Origin: an uncultured Lachnospiraceae bacterium
GTDB taxonomy: Bacteria > Bacillota > Clostridia > Lachnospirales > Lachnospiraceae
NCBI GenBank assembly: GCA_904395885.1
Contig: CAJFOF010000059.1
Coordinates: 1-35,295 of the forward strand
DNA length: 35,295 nt
Reading direction: 5' to 3'
How positions within the stretch are numbered: position 1 is the first letter of the stretch; the number at the start of each line of letters is the position of its first letter. The notes beneath the pieces are model-generated. The model saw nothing but the letters and a program-made list of their open reading frames with translations. It ran no database searches and was not told where the DNA came from. Positions 1-8,742 of this stretch are shown here, in pieces. The position numbers and the translations under genes were made by a program.

Positions 1-83
1 ACCCTTGCCTTCGGCTATATCCTTCCCGCTACCGGGTGGATTCGGGACTTGCACCCGTTAGAAACGTGCGCCGCCAGGCGCAC
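1..83 (-). mobile_element. Group IIC intron, 5' end (partial, runs off left edge)
   Basis: Read on the minus strand, this stretch begins at base 83 with GTGCGCCTGG, a typical group II intron 5' end. Domain I landmarks follow: a small hairpin of the form GGGTGCAAGTCCC, then AGCCGAAGGCAAGGGT. The order and spacing of these blocks resemble the Oceanobacillus iheyensis group IIC intron as I remember it. The intron would be transcribed in the same direction as uppP. Its insertion point lies directly after the T-tract of a terminator hairpin, which is the known target preference of class C introns. The reverse transcriptase/maturase and the 3' end would lie left of the window and cannot be seen. 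Confidence 0.75.
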
Positions 84-134
84 CAAAAAAAATGCCGGAT
101 ACCCACTTTCTCGTCCAGGAAAGAGGTATCGGCA
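84..134 (-). terminator. Rho-independent terminator, target of the intron
   Basis: On the minus strand the arms TGCCGATACC and GGGTATCCGGCA pair with one bulge. A second stem, CTTTC/GAAAG, extends it toward the loop. Eight T residues (85-92) follow, then one G, then the intron start. It probably ends the uppP operon transcript, about 170 bases after the uppP stop. Confidence 0.75.
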
Positions 135-306
135 CTTAATGAATTGGTTCGCGCATCCGCTCTCCCATCTTTTACAACCGATTTGGCGATCCAACGGGAA
201 GGGAACATACCCAACCGGGTCGAAATCCCGATCTCCGACGCGGAGGCGAATGTAACCTATTACCTTGTATGTCTGTCTGCCCAAAAGCAGATGTTCCGCA
301 ATTTTT
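135..306. other. Spacer between uppP and its terminator
   Basis: There is no convincing gene here. The reading frames that cross this interval also cross the terminator hairpin and the intron boundary, and none has a ribosome binding site. A weak hairpin (TCTGC/GCAGA) follows the uppP stop but has no T-tract. Confidence 0.5.
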
Positions 307-1140
307 TTACGCTGCCAGAGCAGTGATTCCAAAATATGCAAGTACAATAACTCCTAAAACAATCCGATAGTAGCCAAAAAATTTAAAATCGTTTTTGCGA
401 ACATATCCAAGAAGAAATTTGATGGAAAGAATTGACACGACGAAAGCAACAACCATTCCCAGCAGAAGATAAACGATCTCAGGTCCAGTAAACATTCTTC
501 CAAATTTTACCAGTTTCAAAAAACTGGCTCCAAACATAACCGGAATCCCTAAAAAGAACGAAAACTCTGCGGCAACGCCTCTGGAACATCCCAAAATCAT
601 AGCTCCTAAAATCGTAGCTCCTGAACGGGATGTTCCCGGTATCAGAGATAAAAGCTGAAAAAGACCAATAAACAGAGCCGTCTGCAGCGTAATCTGAGAC
701 GTTTTCTGAATCGGGAACGTAACATTAGCATTTCTGTTCTCTAAAACAATAAACAGGACACCGTATATGATCAGCATTGCCGCCACCACGTAAGAATTCA
801 TCAGATAAGTGTCCAGAATATCGTCAAATGGAAGGCCCACAATGGCTGCCGGCAGGCAGGCAATAATAATCTTAATCCAAAGGCCAATTGTAGCCTCTCT
901 CTGGGCCTTCCGCTTTTTTCTGGAAAATGGGTTCAATTTATTCCAATACAGAAACAGAACTGCCAGAATTGCTCCCAGCTGAACTACCACCATAAAGACA
1001 TTTTTAAAATCCTCTGGCTGATGGAGGGGGATGATCTCTTCTACCAGGATCATATGGCCTGTGCTGCTGATCGGCAGCCATTCTGTAAATCCCTCCACAA
1101 TGCCAAGGACAATCACTTTTAATACTTCAAAAATCTCCAT
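307..1140 (-). CDS. uppP: Undecaprenyl-diphosphatase UppP/BacA
   Basis: An integral membrane phosphatase that converts undecaprenyl diphosphate to the monophosphate. This recycles the lipid carrier for peptidoglycan and wall polymers and can give bacitracin tolerance. The 277-residue length is usual for the family. Hallmarks are visible: the N-terminal block [14 protein letters not shown] (about residues 16-29, with the catalytic-region glutamates) and the second signature [10 protein letters not shown] (about 168-177). Several hydrophobic helices span the protein. GGAG lies 8 bases before the ATG. It is the last gene of the operon, 21 bases after ung. The family assignment is firm. Confidence 0.95.
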   Translation of the reverse strand: MEIFEVLKVIVLGIVEGFTEWLPISSTGHMILVEEIIPLHQPEDFKNVFMVVVQLGAILAVLFLYWNKLNPFSRKKRKAQREATIGLWIKIIIACLPAAIVGLPFDDILDTYLMNSYVVAAMLIIYGVLFIVLENRNANVTFPIQKTSQITLQTALFIGLFQLLSLIPGTSRSGATILGAMILGCSRGVAAEFSFFLGIPVMFGASFLKLVKFGRMFTGPEIVYLLLGMVVAFVVSILSIKFLLGYVRKNDFKFFGYYRIVLGVIVLAYFGITALAA

Positions 1141-1161
1141 AATATGATCTCCTATTGCTTT

Positions 1162-1845
1162 CTATATTTTACCCCTGTTTTCAATCTGCCAGTCAATGGG
1201 TGAAAGGCCATGGTCCGTCAGATATTGATTCGTTTTGCTGAACGGTCTGCTGCCAAAGAATCCCCTGGAAGCCGATAAAGGACTTGGATGGGGCGCTTCT
1301 AAGATCAGATGCTGCCGGTTTGTCAGCATAGCCTTTTTCATCTGAGCCGGTCTTCCCCATAAAATGAATACCATAGGCCGCTCCTGATCATTCAGAATCC
1401 GGATCGCTGCATCCGTAAATTCCTCCCATCCAATTCCCCTGTGAGAATTTGCCGCGTGAGCCCGAACTGTCAGCACAGTATTCAAAAGCAGAACTCCCTG
1501 ATCCGCCCATTTTTTCAAATAGCCGTTGTCCGGGATATAGCAGCCCAGATCCTCATGAAGTTCCTGGTAGATATTGGCCAGGGAAGGCGGGATCTCCACA
1601 TCCGGTTTTACGGAAAAGCACAGTCCGTGGGCCTGCCCGTAATTGTGATAGGGATCCTGCCCCAGTATCACCACTTTTACTTTGGCTAAAGGGGTAAATG
1701 CAAAGGCATTAAAAATATCATCTGCATCCGGAAAGATCCTCCGGGTCTCATATTCATGTTTTACAGTATTGTACAGCTTGCGGTAGTATGGCTTTTTAAA
1801 TTCCCCGCTTAGCGGGCCTAACCAGTCATTGTCAATTGCCGCCAT
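1162..1845 (-). CDS. ung: Uracil-DNA glycosylase, family 1
   Basis: Removes uracil from DNA as the first step of base excision repair; cytoplasmic. The 227-residue length is typical. The water-activating motif GQDPYHNYGQAHGL (about residues 61-74, catalytic Asp) and the C-terminal HPSPLSASRGF block (about 186-196, catalytic His) are both intact. VLLLNTVLTVR and the WGRPAQ segment are also present. It lies between hisF and uppP with short gaps, so it is probably co-transcribed from the operon promoter near 6.6 kb. Functionally it has no link to its histidine-pathway neighbours. Confidence 0.96.
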   Translation of the reverse strand: MAAIDNDWLGPLSGEFKKPYYRKLYNTVKHEYETRRIFPDADDIFNAFAFTPLAKVKVVILGQDPYHNYGQAHGLCFSVKPDVEIPPSLANIYQELHEDLGCYIPDNGYLKKWADQGVLLLNTVLTVRAHAANSHRGIGWEEFTDAAIRILNDQERPMVFILWGRPAQMKKAMLTNRQHLILEAPHPSPLSASRGFFGSRPFSKTNQYLTDHGLSPIDWQIENRGKI

Positions 1846-1878
1846 CTTTTGTGCGCCTCCTTCTGTCAGTCTTTTGTC

Positions 1879-2640
1879 CTATATTCGCACCGCAACGCCC
1901 CTCTGAGCCAGATAGCGTTTCAGCTCCATGATCTCCAGCTCTTTGTAGTGGAACAGGGAAGCTGCCAGAGCTGCATCGGCTCCTCCTTCCGTGAGCGCTT
2001 CGTAAAAATGTTCCTTGATCCCGGCACCTCCCGATGCGATGATCGGTATCGAAACGTTGTCTGCTACAGTCCTGGTCAGAAGATTGTCATAGCCTGCCTT
2101 AGTTCCGTCACAGTCCATACTGGTCAGCAGGATCTCACCTGCTCCCAGGCGGTCAGCCTTCATCGCCCACTCAACGGCATCGATTCCCATGTCAATGCGG
2201 CCGCCGTGTTTATAGATGTTCCATCCGGAGCCGTCCGGCCTCCTTTTGGCGTCAATGGCCACAACAACGCACTGGCTTCCGAATTTGTCTGCTGCTTCTG
2301 AGATCAGCTCCGGCCGATCGATAGCTGCCGAATTGATGGAAATCTTATCCGCACCTTCCCTCAGCAGCAGCTTGAAATCCTCCACTGTGCGAATACCGCC
2401 CCCTACCGTAAACGGGATAAAGACCGTCTCCGCCACTCTGCGTACCATGGAAACCACCGTACTTCTGGCATCGGACGATGCGGTAATGTCTAAAAATACC
2501 AGTTCATCAGCTCCGGCCTTATCGTAAGCCGCACCGATCTCCACCGGATCTCCTGCGTCTCTCAGGTCAACAAAATTGACTCCCTTTACTACACGGCCGT
2601 TCTTGACATCCAAGCATGGAATGATTCTCTTTGTAAACAT
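1879..2640 (-). CDS. hisF: Imidazole glycerol phosphate synthase, cyclase subunit
   Basis: Uses ammonia delivered by HisH to turn PRFAR into imidazole glycerol phosphate and AICAR in histidine synthesis. It is a beta/alpha barrel of about 253 residues. The start [16 protein letters not shown] was chosen because AGGAGG lies 6 bases ahead; an upstream in-frame ATG would add 7 unlikely residues. The two catalytic aspartates sit in [11 protein letters not shown] and [10 protein letters not shown]. The phosphate-binding glycines are seen in [12 protein letters not shown] and [13 protein letters not shown]. It follows hisH by 10 bases, matching the obligate heterodimer. No other his genes are present in the window. 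Confidence 0.96.
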   Translation of the reverse strand: MFTKRIIPCLDVKNGRVVKGVNFVDLRDAGDPVEIGAAYDKAGADELVFLDITASSDARSTVVSMVRRVAETVFIPFTVGGGIRTVEDFKLLLREGADKISINSAAIDRPELISEAADKFGSQCVVVAIDAKRRPDGSGWNIYKHGGRIDMGIDAVEWAMKADRLGAGEILLTSMDCDGTKAGYDNLLTRTVADNVSIPIIASGGAGIKEHFYEALTEGGADAALAASLFHYKELEIMELKRYLAQRGVAVRI

Positions 2641-2650
2641 CCGGCACCTC

Positions 2651-3256
2651 CTACAGTTCAATAAAATTTTTCAGGATCTGCAGTCCTACGCTGCCGCTCT
2701 TTTCCGGATGGAACTGACAGGCAAAAACATTCCCTCGCTCAACTGCCGCGTGAATATGGGTGCTGTACTCTGTTGTGGCCGCTACGATAGACTCATCATC
2801 GGCTTTACAATAATATGAATGGACAAAATAGACATATGCCCCATTTTCGATTCCTCTAAACAGCCGTGCTCCTGGGGTGACAGAAAGAGAATTCCAGCCC
2901 ATATGGGGAATCTTTAATCCCGGATGATCTGGTATCCGCAATATTTTTCCCGGCAGGACAGACAGCCCCTCTACGCCTGGACTTTCTTCGCTGCTCTCAA
3001 ACAAAAGCTGAAGGCCCAGACAGATCCCCAGAAACGGCTTCCCGGAAGCCGCCGCCTGGCGGATCGTATCTACAAGTTCGTATTGATGGAGTTTTTCCAT
3101 GGCATCGCCAAAGGCTCCAACTCCCGGAAGAATCACCCGGTCTGCCCCCAAAATCTCATCTCTGTTCCTGGTTATGATCGCCCGGCTGCCCAGGGCCTCC
3201 AGCGCTTTCTCAACGCTCCTAAGGTTCCCTGCATCGTAATCAATAATCGCTATCAT
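2651..3256 (-). CDS. hisH: Imidazole glycerol phosphate synthase, glutamine amidotransferase subunit
   Basis: Class I glutaminase that supplies ammonia to HisF. The 201-residue length is normal. The nucleophile Cys is in [10 protein letters not shown] (about residues 79-88), the catalytic His is in QFHPEKSG near the C terminus, and the N terminus [16 protein letters not shown] is classic. AAAGGA precedes the ATG. It sits directly between a SIR2-like gene and hisF. The hisHF pair is detached from any wider histidine operon visible here. Confidence 0.96.
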   Translation of the reverse strand: MIAIIDYDAGNLRSVEKALEALGSRAIITRNRDEILGADRVILPGVGAFGDAMEKLHQYELVDTIRQAAASGKPFLGICLGLQLLFESSEESPGVEGLSVLPGKILRIPDHPGLKIPHMGWNSLSVTPGARLFRGIENGAYVYFVHSYYCKADDESIVAATTEYSTHIHAAVERGNVFACQFHPEKSGSVGLQILKNFIEL

Positions 3257-3268
3257 TCTCTTTTCCTT

Positions 3269-3940
3269 TCACAAATTCTGCAGCATGAATTTAACAGAAT
3301 CAACGGGAATCCCCTCTGCCTTTCCTGTCAGTTCCCCGCTGATCTGAGAAAAACGGCCGTGAATCCGGTACATATATGCTTTCTGATTCAGAAAGACCGT
3401 CTTCTCAAAGGGCCACCTGATAACTGTGGGAGCGGCAAAGCCCTCTCCCAGCTCGATCACTGTCAGCGGCTGATTCAGCGTACGGGAAAGCCACTTTGTA
3501 TATTCCTGCCACTGAGGCAGATATCCCTCTTCAATATAACAGCCACAGCGAATCGTATTGGAAACCAGTGGACTGCCGCAGTGAGGGCATCTGCCGCTTT
3601 CCACTTCTCCCGCTTCCCAAATATCTTTGGTGCAAGCCTGACTGCACTGCTGCCAGCCAATATTCCCGCAAGGCGCCACAATCCGCTTAGGATCAAAGGG
3701 GCCTTTCCACACCATTCCGTCCGTCACTGTGGTGACCAGAAAGTAATCGGTCTCCTTTATCAATTCATATAACAAACCGTATGCCTTCTCTATTTCCGGT
3801 CTGGGGACTACCTCCGTCTCATCGGCTTCATTCCGGTTCTGCCTCCATTCAGCTCCAATGCCTACCAGAACCTTTCCACCTGCCCGGATCCGCCTTTGGA
3901 TCTCCTTCAGCTTTTCTTCCTGATCAATCTCACCGGTCAT
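3269..3940 (-). CDS. SIR2-like protein with degenerate active-site motifs
   Basis: A 223-residue soluble protein with a recognisable sirtuin-like layout. The N-terminal Rossmann motif GAGIS appears here as GIGAEW (about residues 23-28). The TQNID-type motif appears as TTVTDG. A zinc-finger-like cysteine set, CPHCGSPLVSNTIRCGC, lies near the middle, and further Cys residues precede it. The altered NAD-binding and catalytic positions make ordinary deacetylase activity doubtful; NAD binding or NAD hydrolysis is possible, by inference. Its ATG overlaps the stop of the metallophosphoesterase gene (ATGA), so translation is coupled. hisH follows after 12 bases. The SIR2-superfamily call is moderately secure; the function is not. 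Confidence 0.7.
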   Translation of the reverse strand: MTGEIDQEEKLKEIQRRIRAGGKVLVGIGAEWRQNRNEADETEVVPRPEIEKAYGLLYELIKETDYFLVTTVTDGMVWKGPFDPKRIVAPCGNIGWQQCSQACTKDIWEAGEVESGRCPHCGSPLVSNTIRCGCYIEEGYLPQWQEYTKWLSRTLNQPLTVIELGEGFAAPTVIRWPFEKTVFLNQKAYMYRIHGRFSQISGELTGKAEGIPVDSVKFMLQNL

Positions 3941-4548
3941 ACGGCTTTCTTCCCCCTTTTCTCGTCCACATCGATATCGATAATATAGCTCTCATAGCCG
4001 TTAATCACAATCGTATCTTTGTATTGCTGCTTTCGTTTTCCCCGGCCTCCGTAATTCAAATGCATATGGCCGTGGATAAAATATTTCGGCTTATATTTAT
4101 CCATCAATTCCAGAAAACACTGAAACCCTCTGTGGGGGAGATCATCGCCGTCCCCAAGCTGATAAGCAGGTGAATGAGTCAAAAGGATATCAAATCCACG
4201 TTTTCGGATCAACTGCCACCATAAAAGGGCTATGCGTCTCCGCATCTGAGCCTCCGTGTACTGGTGGGGCCCCGGCTTATAGCGCATGGACCCGCCCAGT
4301 CCCAGGATCCTCAGCCCCTTATACTCATAAATCTGATCTTCAATGCAGATGCAGCCCTCTGGCTCCGCAACATCATGGTTGCCATATACATACAGGAGCG
4401 GAGCCTTCGCAAATGTAACTAAAAAAGACAGATACTTGGGGGATAGATCTCCACAGGATAAGATCAAATCAATTCCTTTCAGCTTGCTTTCATCGTAATA
4501 GTCCCAAAGCGATTTGGATTCTTCATCGGAAATTACTAAGATCCGCAT
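3937..4548 (-). CDS. Metallophosphoesterase family protein
   Basis: A calcineurin-like phosphoesterase of about 203 residues. The start MRILVISDEESKSLW is supported by GGAGGA 8 bases upstream; a longer frame starting at 4611 lacks this. Motifs are visible: CGDLSPKYLSF (GD), VYGNHD (GNHD), LLTHSPAY, and GHMHLNYGG (GHxH). The first metal motif, usually DxH, reads SDEES here, so one metal-ligand histidine is missing. That suggests altered metal use. It lies 59 bases after the ParB/BMP fusion gene and overlaps the SIR2-like gene by 4 bases. The substrate is unknown. Confidence 0.85.
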   Translation of the reverse strand: MRILVISDEESKSLWDYYDESKLKGIDLILSCGDLSPKYLSFLVTFAKAPLLYVYGNHDVAEPEGCICIEDQIYEYKGLRILGLGGSMRYKPGPHQYTEAQMRRRIALLWWQLIRKRGFDILLTHSPAYQLGDGDDLPHRGFQCFLELMDKYKPKYFIHGHMHLNYGGRGKRKQQYKDTIVINGYESYIIDIDVDEKRGKKAV

Positions 4549-4607
4549 TCTTTTGTTCCTCCGTTCTAAATGTGTCTTTTTCTGGATCGCAGAAAATTTT
4601 GTTCCTG

Positions 4608-6548
4608 TCAATCTCCATCTTTCCTGGTTCCGTGGATCTGTACTACTTCTTTTGCTTCATCTGTCAGTTCTTCCGGAAGAGGGATCCGTCCCACCACATT
4701 TTCCGCCAGCCAATCCATAGTCACGATCTGCTCCGGACTCAGTATCTCTCCATCGGCACACCTGACAATTCCCTCCTGGTCAGTGAGAATCCCCTCGAAG
4801 GGATGAAATTCTCCCCGGCAGATGGCATTCTTCAAAAGTGTAATCAGGTGTTTCGTCCCTTCCGGTGTCTTGTTTGCATAGACAACATCGATAACCTCAG
4901 CAGACATGCCCCACCAATAATTCAAAGCCCGTTCTTCTTTGGCCAGACCACTTTCCCAGGCTCCGTTTAAAATCTGACGGATAATCTTCTCGTAGTATTT
5001 TCCCCAGTGCCAGATTGGGGAGGCCAGATTTTCGATTTCACCGCCTTCTTTCTTCTGGAAAAGACCGAACTGGCGGTTTTCCTCAATTGGCGTGATACTG
5101 TCCTTCCCTGATACGAAGGTGATTCCTTTATCCTTAAAAGCTGCGATAGGATCTCGGTCTTTTATTGTAGACCATTCCAGATGGACTCTCGCCCTGGGAT
5201 TAATCATTCTGGCTCCCAGCGCAAAAGCATTAATGTTGGCTACCATGCCGTATATCGGGTAATCTGCCAGATACCCCAGGTCATCCTGCTCTGACTGGGT
5301 GGCAGCGATTGCACCTATCAAAAATTTTGCCTCGTACATTCTTCCATAATATGTACGAATTGATTTATAAGATGTATTGACCGAGCAGTTAAGGATCTTG
5401 ATCTCCGGGTGAAGAACTGCCTCCTTTAAACTGGCTGTGACCATTTGGGCTGCGGTTGTAAAAATCACCGTATTTCCCGCCGCTATCGCCATCTCAATTG
5501 CTCCTAATGTCTCGGCATTGGTATTGACATTGTCTATGTGGGTAGTCGTAACCTGATCCTTAAAAACCTGTTCCACATAAAGCCGGCCCAATTCATGACT
5601 GTATGTCCAGTTGGATGTTTCCGGCGTCTTTGTGCTGATAAATGCGATCTTCAGTTTGGGCGTCGGTGCTGGAATGAAGAAATCCAGAAGATTTGTACCC
5701 TTGTCCTTATTCTTCTCCGGCTCTTCCACCAAAGCTACGGCATTCTCCTCGCCTACAAGCTGAATCTCATTCCAAATTCTTCCGATTTCTTCCCGCAGAG
5801 TTCCGTCGGAAATCATCCTCAGATGATCCATTCCAAAAATCTCCAGATAAACCAGCATCGCATCTCCGGGCGTTACAGAAAGCCGCTTTCCTCCTCTGTC
5901 CTCAAAAACAGACCTGAATCTGGCGTAAGCGCTTTTGACCTCCAGCCGCTCTTCTGCAGTCCACGGCCGGTCTGTTCCAAATCCTGTCATCTGGGCAAAT
6001 CTGAAAAAGCTCCCCTCTTTTGAAAACCATATCTCGTTGATCTCCGCAATGCGGTAAAAGTCCATAAATTCATAGTAAATCCGGTTCTCTTTCGTATCAG
6101 ACCGCTTCGGCACCAGACGAGTCACTTTAGCGGAAATGCTGGCAGCACCCACAAACTTCAGAACACTGACTCGCTTATTTCCCTCCTGAACATAAAATTT
6201 ATTCAAGAACTCATATGCTTTGATCGGATCCCGGATCCCCTCCTCCAATTGGGCATTGTAAAGAGCCATCCACTTTCCGCCAAATTCTGTATGCGGTGCC
6301 AGCAGAGGCATAAAATTGCTGGCAAAGGCACTCTGCCGACCAGCCGTTTTCGTCCCAACAATCATATCCAGCGGAACCTCTACGGTTCCCAGGTCATTTT
6401 CTGATACAATATCTACATACGGAAGGAGGTCATCCAGCGCCGGCAGATACGGATATGCACCCGCCACAATACTCGTCCTGTACTGTCTTTGAGCCAACTT
6501 CCGCGCCTTATCATATTCCTCTAATCGAACACTATATTTTTCAGCCAT
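4608..6548 (-). CDS. Cytoplasmic BMP/PnrA-like protein with an N-terminal ParB-like domain
   Basis: About 646 residues from the chosen start MAEKYSVRLEEYDKAR, which has GGGGGA upstream; the in-frame ATG at 6611 overlaps the promoter -10 box. There is no signal peptide or lipobox. Residues of roughly 60-160 contain a ParB/sulfiredoxin-like stretch (IVGTKTAGR ... YVQEGNKRVSVLKF). The C-terminal 330 residues look like the basic membrane protein/PnrA fold, a periplasmic binding-type domain: KLKIAFISTKTPETSNWTY, VIFTTAAQMV, and YGRMYEAKFLIGAIAA. PnrA proteins normally bind nucleosides outside the cell; here the domain must act inside. It heads the operon with a phosphoesterase and a SIR2-like gene. 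A ligand-sensing role is inference. Confidence 0.7.
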   Translation of the reverse strand: MAEKYSVRLEEYDKARKLAQRQYRTSIVAGAYPYLPALDDLLPYVDIVSENDLGTVEVPLDMIVGTKTAGRQSAFASNFMPLLAPHTEFGGKWMALYNAQLEEGIRDPIKAYEFLNKFYVQEGNKRVSVLKFVGAASISAKVTRLVPKRSDTKENRIYYEFMDFYRIAEINEIWFSKEGSFFRFAQMTGFGTDRPWTAEERLEVKSAYARFRSVFEDRGGKRLSVTPGDAMLVYLEIFGMDHLRMISDGTLREEIGRIWNEIQLVGEENAVALVEEPEKNKDKGTNLLDFFIPAPTPKLKIAFISTKTPETSNWTYSHELGRLYVEQVFKDQVTTTHIDNVNTNAETLGAIEMAIAAGNTVIFTTAAQMVTASLKEAVLHPEIKILNCSVNTSYKSIRTYYGRMYEAKFLIGAIAATQSEQDDLGYLADYPIYGMVANINAFALGARMINPRARVHLEWSTIKDRDPIAAFKDKGITFVSGKDSITPIEENRQFGLFQKKEGGEIENLASPIWHWGKYYEKIIRQILNGAWESGLAKEERALNYWWGMSAEVIDVVYANKTPEGTKHLITLLKNAICRGEFHPFEGILTDQEGIVRCADGEILSPEQIVTMDWLAENVVGRIPLPEELTDEAKEVVQIHGTRKDGD

Positions 6549-6609
6549 ATCTATTCCCCCATTTAACAGCGAACCTGATGGATAACGCTCGCCGTGCACT
6601 GTTGTTACC

Positions 6610-6639
6610 ATTATACTAGGAAATCAACAGAAGATACAA
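6610..6639 (-). promoter_or_regulatory. Sigma-A-type promoter of the BMP-SIR2-hisHF-ung-uppP operon
   Basis: On the minus strand TTGTAT (6634-6639), an 18-base spacer and TATAAT (6610-6615) are seen, leaving a leader of about 55 bases before the ATG at 6548. Confidence 0.6.
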
Positions 6640-6683
6640 GTAATTTCTATTTCATTCGCCAAAATGTACCGCCAGGCTCATAT

Positions 6684-7607
6684 TCAGGGCAGCAGACGCT
6701 CCCAGTCTTCCTTTTGAGCTCCATCCCGGCTGTATCTGGCTTTTTCATATAAATCGTGGAGTCCACCTTTCGGAAATTCAACGCCAGCCGCTTTTTCCAA
6801 TTCTTCAGGGGTCAAGACCGGTGAAAGCTTTTCCCTCTTTCTTCCTGCGGCTTCTTTCAGCGTTTTATAGTACAGTCGGCGAATCCTGCCGGAATAACTT
6901 CTATCCCAGATAAGCCCCCGCACTTTTTTCCTTCTGGCTTTTCCGGTTCTCTCCGAAAAAATTTCCGGTTCCAAAAATACTTTCTCATCGGTGTCCCAGT
7001 TCACCCGGCTGAGATACTGGCGTATCCTGGCAAAGATTCGATGTAACAGCCAGAACACAAAGGCAGTCAGAACAATCCAGACCGCCCACTGGAGCGCCGC
7101 CTCCAGAAACTTCACAAAGGCAGACGGCTCCCCTGCCTCCGCCGCCCAGGAAGGCGAAGAAAACTGCACCGGAGCCGCTTCTTCAGGCAGCAGTTCCAGG
7201 GACTGGTCCCCGGAAAAAAGGCTTCCGATCAGCCAGGCCAGCCAGGATACGGCACTCTTCAGCCCACGGTAAAGCAAAGTCAGATCTATGTGGGGTATCA
7301 GGGCGATCAGGAACACCAGAAAGAACAGCATAGATCCTAAAAAAACCCCGCAGACACCCTTGATCTGCCGTACAGGCAGACGGTCTGTCTCCTCATGAAG
7401 CTCCAGAAAATTCCGGCAGGACTGAAGCCCCCAGTGGAGGATATGCAGCACAGCCGCAATGCCGATTCCGTAATATGCGACGGCCTTCACACCATCTGCC
7501 TCCAACTGCCAGCCGGCCAGCCAGACTCCCGTCAGCACCACTGTCAAAAAAATATGAAATCCATCCACGCTGGCAGTTATCCACCGACGCACCAATTTTT
7601 TTGCCAA
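6684..7607 (-). CDS. DUF4129-type membrane protein
   Basis: A 307-residue protein with about four hydrophobic segments in the first 135 residues and another near 175-195 (WAVWIVLTAFVFWLLHRI). A soluble, basic C-terminal tail follows. That tail contains RIRRLYYKTLKEAAGRKRE and LSPVLTPEELEKAAG, which fit the DUF4129 domain found at the end of transglutaminase-like membrane proteins. No transglutaminase domain is present. Translation seems to start at TTG, with GAGG 5 bases ahead. It follows the DUF58 gene by a few bases. The cluster MoxR-DUF58-DUF4129 is typical of an envelope-associated chaperone module; its substrate is unknown. Confidence 0.75.
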   Translation of the reverse strand: MAKKLVRRWITASVDGFHIFLTVVLTGVWLAGWQLEADGVKAVAYYGIGIAAVLHILHWGLQSCRNFLELHEETDRLPVRQIKGVCGVFLGSMLFFLVFLIALIPHIDLTLLYRGLKSAVSWLAWLIGSLFSGDQSLELLPEEAAPVQFSSPSWAAEAGEPSAFVKFLEAALQWAVWIVLTAFVFWLLHRIFARIRQYLSRVNWDTDEKVFLEPEIFSERTGKARRKKVRGLIWDRSYSGRIRRLYYKTLKEAAGRKREKLSPVLTPEELEKAAGVEFPKGGLHDLYEKARYSRDGAQKEDWERLLP

Positions 7608-7613
7608 TTATCC

Positions 7614-8741
7614 TCACCCTTTCTCCACATTCCACCGTATCGGTTCCGCTGCGGGGCAGTCCGGCAGCTCCAGGCTGTCCTCCGCATACAGCGGCGCGAT
7701 CCACAGCGATCCAGGGCTGATCCTGGCCAGATCCTCATATGCCCTCTGAAGTTCTCTGGACTGGTTGGTGGAAATCAAAACAAAAAAAGGATACCCGTTT
7801 TCCTCCATACAGTCCTTCCATGTTTCCAGCACACTTTCAAACCGGGGCTGAGGTGCAGCAGGATCCAGGCGGCACAGATACTCCATAGTTCGCCTTATAT
7901 AAGCCGGCCCAAAGGAGAACTTCCATTCCGGAGAAGTTTCATCGGACAGTCCCCCGGCATCGACCACCATCCCTGGTATTTCATCCTCCGAAAGCCGCTC
8001 TGCCAGCGCCGCACACAGCCGAATGCTCTCTTCCTGCAGCTCCTGTCTAGGCCATATGCTGTCAGGCTCCAGGTTCAGCAGCAGGACCGTATTTCGTGAT
8101 GCCGCATATTCGTATTCATTGACCATCATCTCCCCGGCTCTGGCCGTCGCCTTCCAGTTGATGCGGTTAAATGGATCAGATGCCTGGTATTCCCGCATTC
8201 CTCTGAGGGCAAACGGATCCTCATACAGCCGTTTTCTGGCTCTGTAAGCCCCCAGCAGTGTATCAAAGATCAAATTCAGGCGCCCGGTCTCTACCGGTGC
8301 CGGATAAACGTACATCCTGGCCCTGCAGGGAATCTGCCTGGAATAGCTGGTAGAAAAAAACAGGTCATGGCTCACTAGTTCTATCTGGTTTCCCTCGTAG
8401 CATCCCCGCTTCAGTGCAGTGAAGGTCAGAGTTCTCGTGATCTGCTGGTAGGGCATCAGCGAAAAAATATCATTCCGGTACGTCTGATCCGTCATGGCCG
8501 TATTCTCCCTGGCGTCAAACCGAAGGTTCCGGCTAACCTTCCACTTTACATGGAGAGCAGGGATCGGGAGAAATTTTTCATTGCGAACGATCTCTTTGAT
8601 CGATCCTTTTTCTCCCTCCGTCAAAATCTCCTGGCCGAATTCCAGGGCCGCCGTCAGATTTTTATGCCATTTCCGCTGATAAAGCACTTCCTGCCCCAGC
8701 ACCAGGCATAGAGCTGCAACCAAAATAATGATAAATTCCAT
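7614..8741 (-). CDS. DUF58 domain protein
   Basis: A 375-residue protein. A single N-terminal membrane anchor (EFIIILVAALCLVLGQEVLY) is followed by a beta-rich region and then the DUF58 core. The signature is clear around residues 185-215: DPFALRGMREYQASDPFNRI, then NWKATARAGEMMVNEYE. The C-terminal part is VWA-like (VLLLNLEPDS). DUF58 proteins usually pair with MoxR AAA+ ATPases, as here, where the start is only one base past the moxR stop. The role is presumably a MoxR-assisted assembly function at the membrane (inference). Confidence 0.88.
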   Translation of the reverse strand: MEFIIILVAALCLVLGQEVLYQRKWHKNLTAALEFGQEILTEGEKGSIKEIVRNEKFLPIPALHVKWKVSRNLRFDARENTAMTDQTYRNDIFSLMPYQQITRTLTFTALKRGCYEGNQIELVSHDLFFSTSYSRQIPCRARMYVYPAPVETGRLNLIFDTLLGAYRARKRLYEDPFALRGMREYQASDPFNRINWKATARAGEMMVNEYEYAASRNTVLLLNLEPDSIWPRQELQEESIRLCAALAERLSEDEIPGMVVDAGGLSDETSPEWKFSFGPAYIRRTMEYLCRLDPAAPQPRFESVLETWKDCMEENGYPFFVLISTNQSRELQRAYEDLARISPGSLWIAPLYAEDSLELPDCPAAEPIRWNVEKG

Positions 8742-8742
8742 G

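Noticed and set aside
200..245. T-arm-like hairpin (CGGG, TTTCGA loop, CCCG) suggesting a tRNA
   Set aside because: No acceptor stem, D-arm or anticodon arm can be built around it.
3475..3696. Alternative frame of about 73 codons inside the SIR2-like gene
   Set aside because: It is a shadow of the coding frame with no ribosome site; several similar shadows exist over all long genes.
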